From: Leptodontidium sp. MPI-SDFR-AT-0119
Lineage: Eukaryota > Ascomycota > Leotiomycetes > Helotiales > Leptodontidiaceae
DNA: 64,000 nt
Assembly (NCBI GenBank): GCA_020726505.1
Contig: JAHLEZ010000008.1
Coordinates: forward strand, 558,001 to 622,000
Direction of reading: 5' to 3'
The notes under the pieces were generated by a model. The model did not search any database, was not told where the DNA came from, and was given only the letters and a program-made list of their open reading frames with translations. Below are positions 1-11,619 of the stretch, piece after piece. Every line of letters begins with the position of its first letter. The first letter of the stretch is position 1. The position numbers and the translations under genes were made by a program.

Positions 1-512
1 GACGAAACATGCACACATGCACGCAGCAGCGAGTGAGGAAATTGGGGATCGCAGGGGCCCCCCATGTCCTTGTCCCGTGGCTGCCACGCATGCATACAGT
101 AGCGTATGAAGCTGCGCTACGTACGCTACTTGAACCGTGTGACAGGGCTGTGGGCAGCGGGACTGACTCGTGTACGAACGAACGAACGAACGAACGAAAC
201 GAACGTACGGAGGTAAGTCCTGGCTGTCCTGGCTCTCCTCCATCTCCTGCATGACCCATGACCCATGACAGACAGGCTGGAGACAGGACAGGGCCACAAC
301 ACCAATCAATCAATTAGCATCCGCCTCACTCACGCCCACGCCCACGTCGGCGAGAAAATCAAATCCCCAAGTCTAAGACTTGGTTGGCATTATCTGTGGA
401 GTAACTAATCAAGATGCAGTCCCAACGAAAAGCAAAAGCATACAATCAATCAGATTCCTTCCTCAAATTTATATATATATGTGACATACATACGTACATA
501 ACATGCCATGGC
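1..512. other. Left-edge intergenic sequence with an ACGA microsatellite
   Basis: No gene is supported here. Positions about 174-205 hold a run of ACGA units with one extra A. Positions about 245-270 hold a short tandem of TGACCCA. The open frames in this stretch have low-complexity translations and no recognisable domain. Confidence 0.5.
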
Positions 513-2494
513 CTACGCAATAGACCATTCATGATCCGAATTCCGCACGTACGGCGCCAAGCCCTCCACATCCCCCCTGCCATGAGCCAGCACCTCCCCA
601 TTCCCCAGAAACGCAAAGCGGTTCTTGTATCGATACCGGATATTGTAATCCTCAAACCGCGGTTCCTTGATGGTTTTCAGGAAATGGATGGTCTGTTCCC
701 CCGTTTACCGATTAGCTTATTATTGAGTAGAAAAGTGGAAGTGAAGGAAAGGAAAGTGAAGTGAAATGAAGGGTGGACCGAGTTGAAGCAGCTAGCTGAT
801 CCGTCGAACTTAAAACTTACAGATCCAGGCCACAGATAAATCCGATTCTTGATCTTCCCATCCTTGAACCAGCTACGACACTCTTCCTGCCACACGGTAG
901 TCTTGTGAAACTCGTCGAAGTGGGCGTAGATGTCGTCGAGCGCCTCCTGCTTGACGTCCATGCTTACGATCCCTTCCGTCTGCATCTTCCTCATCATCTT
1001 GATCGCGTACTCGACGCTCGTCTCGATCGACGGCAGGAGGGTCCCGCTCGACCACGTGGCTCCCGGCCCGACGATCGTGTAGAAGTTTGGGAATCGGGGC
1101 GCCGAGAGGCCGAGGTAGAGGTTTGGGCCTTTGCCCCAGTCTTCGTCTAGCGTCATGCCGTTGCTGTTGTTGATGACCTTGAAGGCTGGACGAAAGGCGA
1201 CCTGGAATCCCGTGGCGCAGACAAGCACATCCAGCTTGTGCAACTGTCCATCTTCAGTGATGATTCCTTCGCGCGTCACCCTCTGGATATTGCTGAACAC
1301 GGGCTGGACATTCTCTCTCGCCAGGGCTTCGAGATAGCCATCTCCAGGAGAAATCCGCCGGCACCCGGGCGACCACTTTGGGATGATGAATTCCTTCAGC
1401 TCCTCATTCCCGGGACCGATGCGACGAGTCATCTCTGCAGTGATTACCTCGCGGAATTTGTTAGACATTTCAGAGCCCTGCTGATACATGCCGAAGAGCG
1501 AGTTGATTTCTGCTTCTATTTTCTTGCGGAATTGGAGGAGATATGCAGGGTCCTCGTTGAACCTCTTCTTGTCCTCGGGAGTGAAGGTGTACTGTCGCTT
1601 GCTAGGCTCTTGCTCTGCTCCCTTGAGTAACTCCTCATTAAGAACACCTGCCAAAAAAATCTATTAGATGCCCCGTTATCAGAGGGAAAGGAAGTTAGTT
1701 CACTTAATTTACTTACCACCACCAAACGGAGGACTAATCCACGTCGGACTCCTCATGAATACCTTCAAGTCCTTCGCTTCCTTCTGCAACTGCGGCACGA
1801 TCTGTACGCTCGTACTCCCCGTCCCAATAACCCCGACCGCCTTCCCTCTAAAATCAACACCATGATCCCACTTGGCGGAATGCATCAACGCCCCGCCAAA
1901 ACCATGCAATCCCTCGATATCGGGCCATTTCCAATTATTCAGAATGCCGCTCCCGTTCACCAGCACGTGGCACCAATCCTCCCACCTCTCCCCACTCACC
2001 TGGTCCTCCAATACAACCATCCACTTACCCAATCCATCATCCCACCGCGCTTCCACAACCTTCGTGTTCAGCTTCATATACTTCCTGCTCCCATGGCGCT
2101 CGGCAAACCCCTCAAAGTACGCCTGGATCTCGGGCCCGTACGCGAAGTAATGGCTCCAGTTCGGATTCGGGTCCCACGAGTACGTGTACAGGTGGCTCGG
2201 GATATCGCACGCCACGCCCGGGTACGTGTTCTCGTACCAGGTGCCGCCGAAGTGGGCGTTCTTCTCAAAGAGCGTCAGGTCCCAGGTGTTCGGCTCGAGC
2301 ATGCGCTCGAGCTTGTAGGCCAGGCAGAGCCCGCTTGCGCCGGCGCCGACGCACGCGATGCGCAGCTTCGAGGGCTTGGAGTGGTGTTGGGGGAGGATCT
2401 TGTAGGGTTCTTGTTCTTGGGGGGAGTTGTGAGGGCAGTGGACGCCGACACCGTTGGTGATGCTGTCGGGAATGGGCACTGCTGAGGGAGCCAT
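513..2494 (-). CDS. Type I Baeyer-Villiger monooxygenase 1 (FAD/NADPH, 594 aa)
   Basis: Spliced as complement of 2494-1717, 1647-821 and 692-513 (1785 nt). The family uses FAD and NADPH to insert oxygen next to a ketone, giving an ester or lactone. Visible motifs are the FAD Rossmann loop GAGASG near residues 50-55, the family fingerprint FxGxxxHxxxWD near 199-210, and the NADPH loop GTGSTS near 224. The end matches family C-termini (FAFLGNG, then APYVRNSDHEW). Introns are 69 bp (donor GTAAGT) and 128 bp (donor GTAAGT). It is transcribed away from the CoA-ligase relic and SDR 1. A second, divergent monooxygenase lies at 20897-22777, so the island has two. Substrate is not visible from sequence; a cyclic or terpenoid ketone is inferred from the neighbours. 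No targeting signal is seen, so a cytosolic enzyme is likely. Confidence 0.92.
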
Positions 2495-3434
2495 GGCGAA
2501 GGAAGCGTCGTGAGAGTAGAGTAAACAAACTCACTCTCGTGCCACGGCAATTAATCGCAATCGATGAGAAGAGAAGAGAGTTCGAATTCTAACAGTGAGT
2601 GATTGGAAGAATGATTGACTGACTGACTACCTGAGATTCAGACAGAAGAAAAACGACAAGACAAGAATCAACAAGCCAGACAGATACTTGAGCGATCATG
2701 TGCTAATGAATGCGCTTGGAGAACCTCACCCACGCACCCTTCTTTAACTGCTGTAATACCAGGGCCTGTGGTACGGTACGGCCCTAGATTTTCATCCTCC
2801 TTCTTCCTAGCTAGCCATGGCGAGCTTCCTCCTCAGTGAACCGGATACTCATATCCCAGGCTTGGGGTTTTCCCGACCGGTGAAGAGTCCTGACTGGACT
2901 TCTGCAGCCCTGGTCGAGGATGTTACTCTGCCTAGCCCATGGACAGGGGGAGGGGGGGTCGATCCCAGCATTGCTGGCAGAGAAAGGCGAGAAACCGCTC
3001 CTATGATCGCGTACCTGGGCAAGGCGACATCGTATGTGGAGGGATGCATCCGTCGAGACTTGCATGGAGAGAGAGAGAGGGCCTTGCATGGTTGTTGATA
3101 TGCGGGGAAGCCAGAGCCAGAGTCGGAAAAGGATTACCGGCGCTAACATGACTAGGGGAGCTCAGATAGATCTACCATAATGACTCGTTGCGCGAATGGA
3201 ATGGGTCATTATTGACATTTGGGGGTTTAAGTACGATTAGTTGAGCGGATCTGCGTGGGGGTGAGAGGCGTGAGCCCCGGTCGAGCGAGAGAGGGTGTGT
3301 ACGGCTCGTACGGTAATTATACGATTTGGTACCACTGGAGGCTTTACACCTATCACTAAGACCATCATCAACAACAACAAGATAATGCTCAGACTCTCTA
3401 GGATAAATTCAAAAGGCCAATCAAAACCGTGCCT
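2495..3434. other. Intergenic stretch upstream of monooxygenase 1
   Basis: Overlapping open frames on both strands at 2811-3151 are short, lack domains and lie partly in a G-rich tract near 2945-2958. I see no gene here. The stretch presumably holds the promoter of the monooxygenase that starts at 2494. Confidence 0.4.
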
Positions 3435-4791
3435 CTATCTATTTCTCCAAAAGCTTAGCATCACCTTTCTCCGAATCTTCCCGCTTGCCCAACTTCGGAA
3501 CTTCATCTACAAACGTGACTCCTCCCACCAACACACTTATCCTTTGCAACTCTCGGTTTAATCCATTCCTTTATATCCCAAGGCGTCACCTCCCCTTTCT
3601 CCCCAGGTCACTTCCGTCATCCCCCATCCCTGATTGACCTGGAGGTTGAAGCGTCTCGAGACATCGTTCTAGAGTTCTTTAGAAAGCAGTGCAGAGCCAC
3701 ACAGAATGTCCGCTACGCTGCTGATGTCGTATCTTATTGTCTCTGGCCGTTTACTTTACTCAACATGACTTGAATTGGGGGAGCCACTTGAAGAGTGCGT
3801 GATCTTGTGCTCTTGAATCACTTTTCAGGAAGTCTTCGAAGAGGCGAATTGCTTCATGACGTAAACTGGGATTTGAAGTTTTGGCAGCCATGGCGATGGT
3901 GTAAAGCTGTCCGTATGCGTGGTAGAGTGAGTGGCAGGAATCCGACCCATCGCGCTCTGGTAGGTGGTTGGTCTTGTCTAATGGCTTGTGGAGGTATTTC
4001 ATGTATAATGTTTGCTCGATGTTGGCAATGAGGTTGTGGTGACTGACGCAAACCCCTTTTAGGAGACCACTAAAAGAAACAGTATCAGTATGCTGGTAGA
4101 ACGAGAAGAATGGAGTAGCCCAATGCAAGCTGACATACATCGTTCCGGGAGAGTAATTTATCGTTGCTACCGCGTTGACTGAGTCTTCTCCATTGGCTTT
4201 TGGCCAATTGTATTGTTTCTCCATCAGACGGGCTTCCAATTGGACATCTCCAATTTTTGATACCGTATTTTGACGAGTTTTCGGGGTCTGAAAACTGGAA
4301 TATACAGTGCTTTGATACCCCAGCCTGAGCAGCGGCTGCAATTGCTGTTTCGAGCATTGTCGGATGAGCCAATATTATTTTCGCCCCGGTGTCCTTGATT
4401 TGATGTACAATCTCTTCACTTTAATTAGCTAGCCTGGCAAACGAGAAGGGTCACTGGCTGGATAACGTGTATACTGGGTTGTCGGCACTGAACGCATATC
4501 CAGCACCAACAACTCCAAGATACGCCACGGGAATAAAGATGTGATTTAGAGCATATATCATGACGACGTCACCTTTCTTCAAGCCCATCCTCTCCAGGCC
4601 AAATGCTAATCGTTTTACCCACCGGAGTGACTGAGACAGGGACAACGACACACTTGTATCTTTGGAGTCGATCCATAATGGCTTCGTTGAGACTGTTTCC
4701 CCAGGCGGTTTCCCCAGGCGAGAAGAGGTAAGTCAAAAGATCAACCAACTTGGGGGATCGACAGCGGAGGAAAAGGTGAGGACAACGGCAT
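3435..4791 (-). pseudogene. Decayed AMP-forming acyl-CoA synthetase (4-coumarate-CoA-ligase type)
   Basis: The reading starts at an ATG at 4791 (MPLSSPFPPLSIP), runs through an N-terminal ANL-family domain (WVKRLAFGLERMGLKKGD), an ATP-loop region reduced to YSPGTIGLLKGV (family: YSSGTTGLPKGV), LYHAYGQLYT, then NQGWGMTEVT near 3605-3640, and ends with GGVTFVDEVPKL. Two introns are still recognisable: a 46-bp one with a weak GTTATC donor, and one with GTATGT...TTTTAG inside the ATP loop. Frame is lost at a CAAC tandem (4742-4749), a 13-bp tandem (4695-4720), CGCG (3951-3954), GAGT tandem (3925-3932) and at least two single-base shifts. There is an in-frame TAG before the NQGWG motif. Most of the domain between that motif and the C-terminal lysine region is deleted. 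In the pathway it would have activated the acid product with CoA. Confidence 0.85.
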
Positions 4792-5138
4792 CTCGCAGTC
4801 TTTCTCTAACTTAGACCGGCGAAGGACAAAATAGTAAAAGGAAGATAGTTGCAATTGACAAGGCCACGAAGATAGAGAATAGATCTCGCTCGCTACCCAA
4901 GTCCGAGGTGGGATCCCAGTAGTGCGGGGACATGGCCCGAGAAGCCCGAGGCTATCTATGGCAAGGTGCGGGCTTGGTTAGGACAAGGAAAATAATCGAC
5001 TTAACCTCCTCTCAGTGTTTGTCAACCAAATTCACAAAACAAACTCAATTGATATTAAAAGTTGACCCTTCCTTCACCTCTCTGTCCTCCCTCCCGGAAA
5101 ACAATGAGATAGATCGAGCTTGACCCTCATCTCCCACG

Positions 5139-6207
5139 ATGTCTGAATTGCGCGATTTCGAGGGCCTCTTCCGCTTGGATGGGAAAGTGGCCCTTATCAC
5201 CGGAGGCGAGTTTCACTTCACTTACGCCTCGAGAACAAAACAAAGGGACAGCACGCTGAAGAAGAAGCTTTAGGATCGCGAGGGCTGGGTCTCCATACCG
5301 CGACGGCGTTCCTGCGTGCGGGAGCTGCGAAAGTCTTCATCACTGCGCGGAAGGCTGGCGGACCGCAGGGTATCGACCAGGCCGTGGCCAGGCTCAACCA
5401 GCTTCCCGGTGTGAAGGGCCACGCCACTGGCATTCCAGCAAATGCATCCAGCGAGGAAGAGATTGTCCGTCTTGTCAAGGCGGTTGAGAAAGAGGCGGGA
5501 AAGCTAGACATTCTGGTTGCCAATGCGGGCGCGACTTGGGGATCGAGATTCGAGGATGCACCTGACCATGCGAGTCGGAAAATCTTGGATCTGAATGTGA
5601 GGGGTGTGTTTCTGTTGGCGCAGAAGTAAGTGATGCTGTACGCTCTGCAACAAACGCCGTTGACAGTTCACAACAAACAGGTTTGCGCCGCTTCTTCAAG
5701 CGTCAGGGACAAAACAGGATCCTTCGAGGATCGTGATCGTGAGTTCTACTGCTGGGACGAATGTTCCCCATGTCGGCGACAATGGCACAATCATGTATTC
5801 GGTTTCCAAAGCCGCTGCTCATGTGAGTTCTCTCGAATGCGGGAATGGCGGTACGAAAAACTGAAGCGCAGCAGCATCTTGGGAGGAATCTTGCCATCGA
5901 ATTAGGACCAACCAATATAACAACAAATGTAGTGGCACCCGGGTTCTTCCCCAGCAAGTTGGCATCAGGCCTGATTGAGAAACTGGGTGGTACGTCTGAG
6001 CTAGAAGAGGCCAATCCACGCAAGCGGCTAGGGGAGCCTGAAGATATCGCTGGAGTAATGCTATACCTTTGCTCTCCCGCGGGGAGCTACATGTAAGTTT
6101 TCACGTCTCATCGTTATTTCAAGGAATTAACTTGCAGTAGCAATGGAGTGGACATCAGAGTTGACGGTGGGATGGTTCTTGGTGCGGGACGACACTCAAA
6201 ACTATGA
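5139..6207 (+). CDS. Classical short-chain dehydrogenase/reductase 1 (281 aa)
   Basis: Exons 5139-5205, 5274-5625, 5681-5822, 5875-6092 and 6141-6207 (846 nt). The product is an NAD(P)-dependent alcohol/ketone oxidoreductase. The cofactor motif TGGSRGLG is split by intron 1, which uses a GC donor (GCGAGT) and a TAG acceptor; reading through it meets a stop, so it is needed. Further motifs are VANAGA, the catalytic Ser in IVIVSSTAG, YSVSK with catalytic Tyr and Lys, and a C-terminal NGVDIRVDGG typical of fungal SDRs. It is divergent from the CoA-ligase relic, with 347 bp between the starts, and is followed by the P450 on the same strand. A role in oxidising a hydroxylated intermediate, or in beta-oxidation as a 3-hydroxyacyl-CoA dehydrogenase (AtuB/AtuG-like), is inference. 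Confidence 0.9.
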
Positions 6208-6992
6208 AAAGCCTTTTGTTTTTCTAGGCCATAAACTACTGTGCAGCTTTTTCTGTCAAAACAAGTTCTGTCATTTTCGCGAAGCTATGACAAAAGCATA
6301 CTCCCAGAGTGTACATCGCGGCTGGACGAAGTTCACAACTCCCGCCGGTTGGCATATTTGGACTCTACACAAGTCAATATGCACGCCATTTAGTATTGCT
6401 AGAATATGGCTAGTTGACATTGAGAAAGCAATTGAGTTAATTGACTTATCGTATTGAAGTCTATGGAAAGCTATCTGAATATTTACATGTACGGTAAGTC
6501 ATACACCTACGCTGTAAACTACGAAGGTAACCCTGCTGATGTAAACACCACGTGATGAGTATCCCAGTAACATTTAGTTTGTACAAAATTTTCATTAGTA
6601 GTCGTTCTTAAGCTCACATCTCTGCATGTGATAAATGCAGCCTACATTTTCAAAACGCAACGTCTGGAGACAGCACAAGGATAACCCCCGCGGATCGCGC
6701 GGGGCTAGTTGTCCCACCAAGACCTGGCAAACGTTTTCCGTCAGCGCCGAGTGGTCGAATTTCAGCGCCGGGAAAATCCGGCTCCCATTCAGTGGCTTCT
6801 CCCTAACGCAGTAAGTAACGAGACATACGCCTCCCTTGGTTCCAGTGCGCTTCACTTGCCCTTTTCTGGAAAAGGACCTCAAGTGATTCATTATTGCAAT
6901 ATAATTCTGAAATCGAATTCATCAACTGCCTCGCACATCTGCATGGTATTTTTGTTTCACACATTCAAGATTACACTGCAAGATCTTCAAAT
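6208..6992. other. Intergenic stretch between SDR 1 and the P450
   Basis: No coding sequence is supported. The overlapping open frames at 6595-7056 have no family features and partly shadow the P450 leader. The stretch must hold the SDR terminator and the P450 promoter; no specific site is clear. Confidence 0.4.
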
Positions 6993-8758
6993 ATGGAGGC
7001 GACAGCTCCCCGGACCCTTTGGGGGCTCATTGGCTTCTTCCTCACCGTTTCCATAAGCTTAGTAAAACACCGTCGCCCACATTCAAGTAGATTTGCTGAC
7101 ATCGTTTTCTCAGGGAGTTTTTTACGCTGTGTGCCTCGTAGGTGATGTCTCTTAAAATTGGAATGGGCACCAACTGAACAACTTCCCCAGGCAATTTACC
7201 GTCTAACCCTCGACCCGCTTGCCAAATTTCCAGGTCCAAAACTAAATGCCATTTCCCCCATTCCCGGAATCCGTGCTCTTCTCAGAGGTCGTATCGCCTT
7301 TGAGAACAAACTGCTTCATGACAAGTATGGCCCCGTGGTTCGAGTCTCCCCCACAGAATTACACTTCAACTCCATGCAAGCGTGGGAAGACATCTACGGG
7401 CACCGTCCAGGACATCCCAACTTCCACAAAGACCCAGTGCATGTGGGATCCGTGGAGCCTCTTGCGGGAGTCACCACTCTCACGATGGCAGATGATGCGA
7501 ACCACGCACGCCAACGCCGGGCCCTAGCTCATTCCTTTTCTCAAAAAGCTCTCGTTGAACAAGAAGACATTATACAAGACTATGTATCCCAATTCATCAA
7601 GAATCTGAGCCGCCTGGCAGCCAATAACGAGGCCTTCAACATGGTGAATTGGCTCAACTTCACGACCTTCGACATCATTGGCGACCTCGCCTTCGGGGAA
7701 CCCTTCGGCTGCCTTGCTTCAGGAGATTTCCACTACTGGGTGTCCCTCATCTTTGAGACCGTCAAAGCAGGTGCAATGGAACAGGCTACTCGCCGCTTCG
7801 CCACCGCCGGTTCCACCTTCCAGAACTTGCTGTTGAAATGCATTCCCATTGAGATGCGGGAGGGGAGGAAGAAACACCTGAAATTCAGCACGGAGAAAGT
7901 CATGAGGAGACTTGAAAACGAGAATACGGACCACAAGGACTTTATCTGGTATATCTTGAAGCAGAAGGAGAGGTTCAATTTGCATCAGGATGAGATTGTC
8001 GTCAATTCCGCTCTGTTTATTGTCGCTGGGAGCGAGACAACGGCCAATGCCCTGAGTGGGATGCTGGCTCGGTTGATTTACAACCCAGACAAATACGACA
8101 CGCTATGTAAGGAAATCAGGGGCGCTTTCAAAGAGGAGTCTGAGGTCAGATATGAGAAGTTGAGCCAGTTGACGTACCTGAATGCCGTTATTGAGGAAGG
8201 ATTGCGCATCCATCCCCCCGTCCCGACAGGGCTGCTGAGAACGGTTCCAAAGAACGGCGACACTGTCGATGGATATTGGGTTCCAGGCGGGGTAAGCATG
8301 CCCTTCCCCTGCTCGAGTTCAAAACTGAAGTTGGTGTGAAAAGACTGCAGTCTCTGTAGGTTCCTGGGCGGCGTCCCACAACGAGAATAACTTCCGCGAC
8401 GCAGATAGCTTCATTCCGGAGCGATGGATCGATCGCGCCTACGACAGCGACCTGAAAAAAGCCGCGCAGCCATTCTCGCTGGGCCCAAGAGGATGCATTG
8501 GGAAACAGTAAGTTCCTTTCCTGGCCCCCATGTCCACTTTGCTCGGGCTCTACCTCGAACATTGATGAGCTGATATTGAGAAGCTTGAGTTACTTGGAGA
8601 TGAGAATCATACTAGGCAGGCTTTTGTGGAATTTCGATATTGTTTCAGTGGACGGAGCGCCGAATTGGAACCCGGAGAATGAGATGGGGAGAGCAAGGGC
8701 GTTCATGACGTGGGAGAAGCCGGATCTGATTTTGAAACTTGTCCCTGTCAAGCGGTGA
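6993..8758 (+). CDS. Cytochrome P450 monooxygenase (510 aa)
   Basis: Exons 6993-7061, 7114-7137, 7191-8291, 8344-8507 and 8584-8758 (1533 nt). Exon 2 is a 24-nt micro-exon encoding GVFYAVCL, which completes the membrane anchor (LIGFFLTVSISL plus that exon). Motifs in order: FPGPKL after the anchor, I-helix AGSETT, ExxR in EEGLR, PERW, and heme loop FSLGPRGCIGKH with the axial Cys; HLSYLEMR follows. Intron 3 ends at GAAAAG and intron 4 at GAGAAG; other acceptors give stops. The enzyme would sit in the ER membrane and need a P450 reductase. The style resembles fungal CYP families that oxidise small lipophilic compounds. In this setting it probably makes the first hydroxylation that creates an alcohol for the dehydrogenases; that is inference. 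Confidence 0.93.
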
Positions 8759-9068
8759 GATCCTGGGTTGGCTCTAATATGTCAAGAGTGGTGTGTTGTC
8801 GGGAATTGATTGAAACAAATTTTGGATACTTACTCACAAATGTATGACAATTCCCATTAGTGACCATGACGCCCGTTGCTATTGCTCTAATGTGGATTCA
8901 TGTTGCTTGAGCATTCCTGAGGAGTAAAATCCCTGGTGTGTTTTGACTGTTTGCGACTAGTGAGTAAGTGGTGACAGAAGTTTCAGACTGGACAGTGACA
9001 CAACAATTGATACCAGGTTTTAATAGAAACTTCGATGTAAAGAAAGAAACGTTATGATTTATTGATTT
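8759..9068. other. Convergent 3' intergenic region
   Basis: This 310-bp gap separates the 3' ends of the P450 and the aldehyde dehydrogenase. It is A/T-leaning, has no gene, and must hold both polyadenylation regions. Confidence 0.4.
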
Positions 9069-10591
9069 CTAGTAAGTCAGATTGACCATCACAGTCTTCG
9101 TATCCGTAAAAGCCCTCAAGGCAGCAATGCCACACTCTCTGCCGATTCCGCTCTCCTTTGTGCCCCCAAACGGCGTAGACATAAACATCAAACTGACACA
9201 ATTGACCCCCACCATCCCACTATCAAAATCACTTGCCATCCTCATTGCGCGATTGATATCCTGTGTAAATACCCCCGCCATCAACCCGAAGTTGGTATTG
9301 TTTGCTTTCTCGAGAATCTCTTCCTCGGTCTTGAATGAATTCAGCACTGCAACGGGACCGAAAATCTCTTGTGTAATGATCTCGGCATTGGAGTCGACAT
9401 TGGTGAAGACTGTGGGCTCGATAAAGAAACCTTTGTCGCCAACGCGGGAACCACCTGTGAGGAGTGTCCCTTGACCATTTTTGCCGCGCTCAATGAAGCC
9501 AGACACGCGATCGAACTGAGCCTTATCAATCAACGGCCCCATTACCGTTGATTCGGCTTCAGGATCTCCAATTGTCTTGGCCTTTGCCAGAAGAGCTTGC
9601 TTGTAACCTTCAACAAATTTGTCGTAGATGCCTTCCTGCACATAGACTCGCGTGGCAGCAAAACAAACTTGACCGGTATTAGCAGTGAGTGCGTTGGCCG
9701 TCCACATGATTGCATTTTCCAGGTTGCAATCATCGAAGACCACGGCGGGGGATTTGCCACCTAGCTCCAGCGTGACTCGTTTGAGATTAGATTTTGCAGC
9801 TGCCTCCTGGATGCGTTTCCCTACTCCGATAGAGCCGGTAAATGAGACTTTGCGGATCCTCATATGGCTGGAGATAAGTGCTCCCGTCGAGCCGTCCCCG
9901 CTCAGGACTTGGAATACACCAGGCGGGAAGCCAGCTTCAACGATAAGCGGACCCAAAGCCAACGCCGCGAAGGGGGTCTTTTCCGAAGGCTTCAAGATAA
10001 AGCAATTGCCCGTGCAAAGAGCAGGCGCAGCTTTCAGTCCAGCAGTGCCGAGAGGAGCATTCCAAGGCACAATCCCCGCCGTCACACCAAGCGGCTCGTT
10101 CCTCACAATCTTCAAGAACCCGTCCTCCTGAGGATACGACTCTCCTGCAAACTTATCGATCCAGCCGGCATTGTATTTGAATGCTTCAGCAGCAAGGCCC
10201 GTCTCGAACATGCCGAAGGGACCGTACGGAGCACCGAGCGTGATCCTGGAGAGCTCGGCGAGTGCGACGCCATGTTTCTCGATGAGGGAGGCGAACTTGA
10301 GCATGATGTCTCGACGGGCGTTGGGAGACATTTTCTTCCACGCGGGGAAGGCTTTTTCTGCTGCGGCAACAGCTGCATCGACGTCTTCTGCGCCTGCAAG
10401 GTCGACATCGTTTGCCACGAGCGAGCCATCCTTTGGGTTGAAAACCTCAAGTTTCTTTGAGTTCTTCGAAGCAACGTACTAGAGAGCATTAATACAGCGT
10501 TCGTTTCCAAGAGAAGAAAGTTGAGGAGGCAGACTTGATTATTGATGAATAGCTGCTTTGGCAGATTTGACTTGCTAAAATTGAACTCCAT
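9069..10591 (-). CDS. NAD(P)+-dependent aldehyde dehydrogenase (488 aa)
   Basis: Spliced as complement of 10591-10535 and 10478-9069 (1467 nt). The short first exon encodes MEFNFSKSNLPKQLFINNQ and the splice restores the family start FINNQYVASKNSKK; the donor GTCTGC is weak but in phase. Motifs: VPWNAPL, the glutamate motif VTLELGGKSP, the catalytic Cys in NTGQVCFA, and EIFGPV. Length is normal for the family. It oxidises an aldehyde to an acid; next to an alcohol dehydrogenase at 11620 and a Baeyer-Villiger enzyme, the likely substrate is the aldehyde made from a ring-opened hydroxy acid, which is inference. The 3' end converges on the P450. No mitochondrial leader is seen. Confidence 0.92.
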
Positions 10592-11619
10592 CTCGAACTT
10601 TGGGGAAAGTATGATAGTATGAAAGGAACCAGATGAGAATTGCTGAATGTGAGAACTACAGCAGCAACATGTGAGTGATTGCAATGCGCTCGCTACTTAC
10701 CCTGCCGTTTAGCAGGTAAGATCATAATGTCTTATGGTAACGCAGCCGTGTATCCGATGTGGCCTTGTGCATGGGAAAGCTGCTGGCTGATAGTACTGAC
10801 TCGTGGAACCAATAATTGTATGGGGAATGCGGGGAATTTCGAGTAAGGAGGGAGGGGGTGGAGGTGAGGGGGTGCAAGGAAGGGTTGGGGTGAAGTTAGA
10901 TTTCGCGTTTTCCGCTAAGCTGTCTCGAGTTACTTATCTCAGTTGATTAAAAAATCATAAAATAATAATCGTGATAATATCTTAAAATTCAACAGTTCAT
11001 ATTCCAAAATTTAATATTTAATTAATCAAAAAGCTTTAAAAGCTTTAAAAGAGAAAAAAATATTAAGCTTATTATAAGTTATAATTCATTAATTATCATT
11101 AATCTTGAATTAGTTGAAATTTCAAAACTCTTAAAAATATATAATTTGTATATTAGCCTGGCAATTTTCTGAATAACTTGAGATATCACAAGGATTTTGA
11201 TTTTCGATCGACTTGAGACAAGGGACAAGGGACAAGGGACAGCTTGGCGGAAAACACGCTTAAAATCTACCGTAACTGAAGGCTGAGCTCATCCGACCCA
11301 GGACGGCAGACCGTGGGGTGGGTGGCAGGGGCAGAGGACGGCGGTTGCTGTTTTCCTCGCCCGGAAGGACCGGGTTCCCTGGCTCCCTACTACTTGTGCA
11401 GACCAAGAACTCTCAGCTAGTTACATTCAGCCACTGAGCTAGTCCTGTGGTAGGTCAAGTCAAATCTTTTCAAAGGCGAATCCCGGATCCAGCGACCTTC
11501 CTGTCACAGTTCCATGTGAATTTTCACCACCGTGCCCTGCGTTTGATTTGATTTCAACATAATTCATACCCATCAAGACTATCACAAGTCAGCGCAGAAA
11601 TCGCCCACCAAGATACAAG
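10592..11619. other. Intergenic region with an AT-rich island
   Basis: No gene is supported. Positions about 10940-11160 are strongly A/T-rich with repeated TTAAAA and AAGCTTTAAAAG words, unlike the flanks. It may be a decayed repeat or a promoter tract between the divergent ALDH and ADH genes. No open frame of note lies inside it. Confidence 0.5.
11217..11241 (+). repeat. GACAAGG tandem repeat (about 3.6 copies)
   Basis: Seven-base unit GACAAGG repeated perfectly just right of the AT-rich island, between the divergent ALDH and ADH genes. Function unknown; it is a likely variable locus. Confidence 0.8.

Noticed and set aside
174..205. ACGA tandem considered as a CRISPR-like or regulatory array
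   Set aside because: A plain 4-base microsatellite with no spacers; CRISPR is not expected in a fungal chromosome.
1862..2485. Long open frames antisense to monooxygenase 1 (also 9685-10131 and 46388-47026 antisense to other genes)
   Set aside because: They mirror conserved coding strands, have low-complexity translations and no motifs; they are shadows.
2811..3151. Overlapping frames on both strands in the intergenic region
   Set aside because: No start context, no domain, biased by a G run; no support for a gene.
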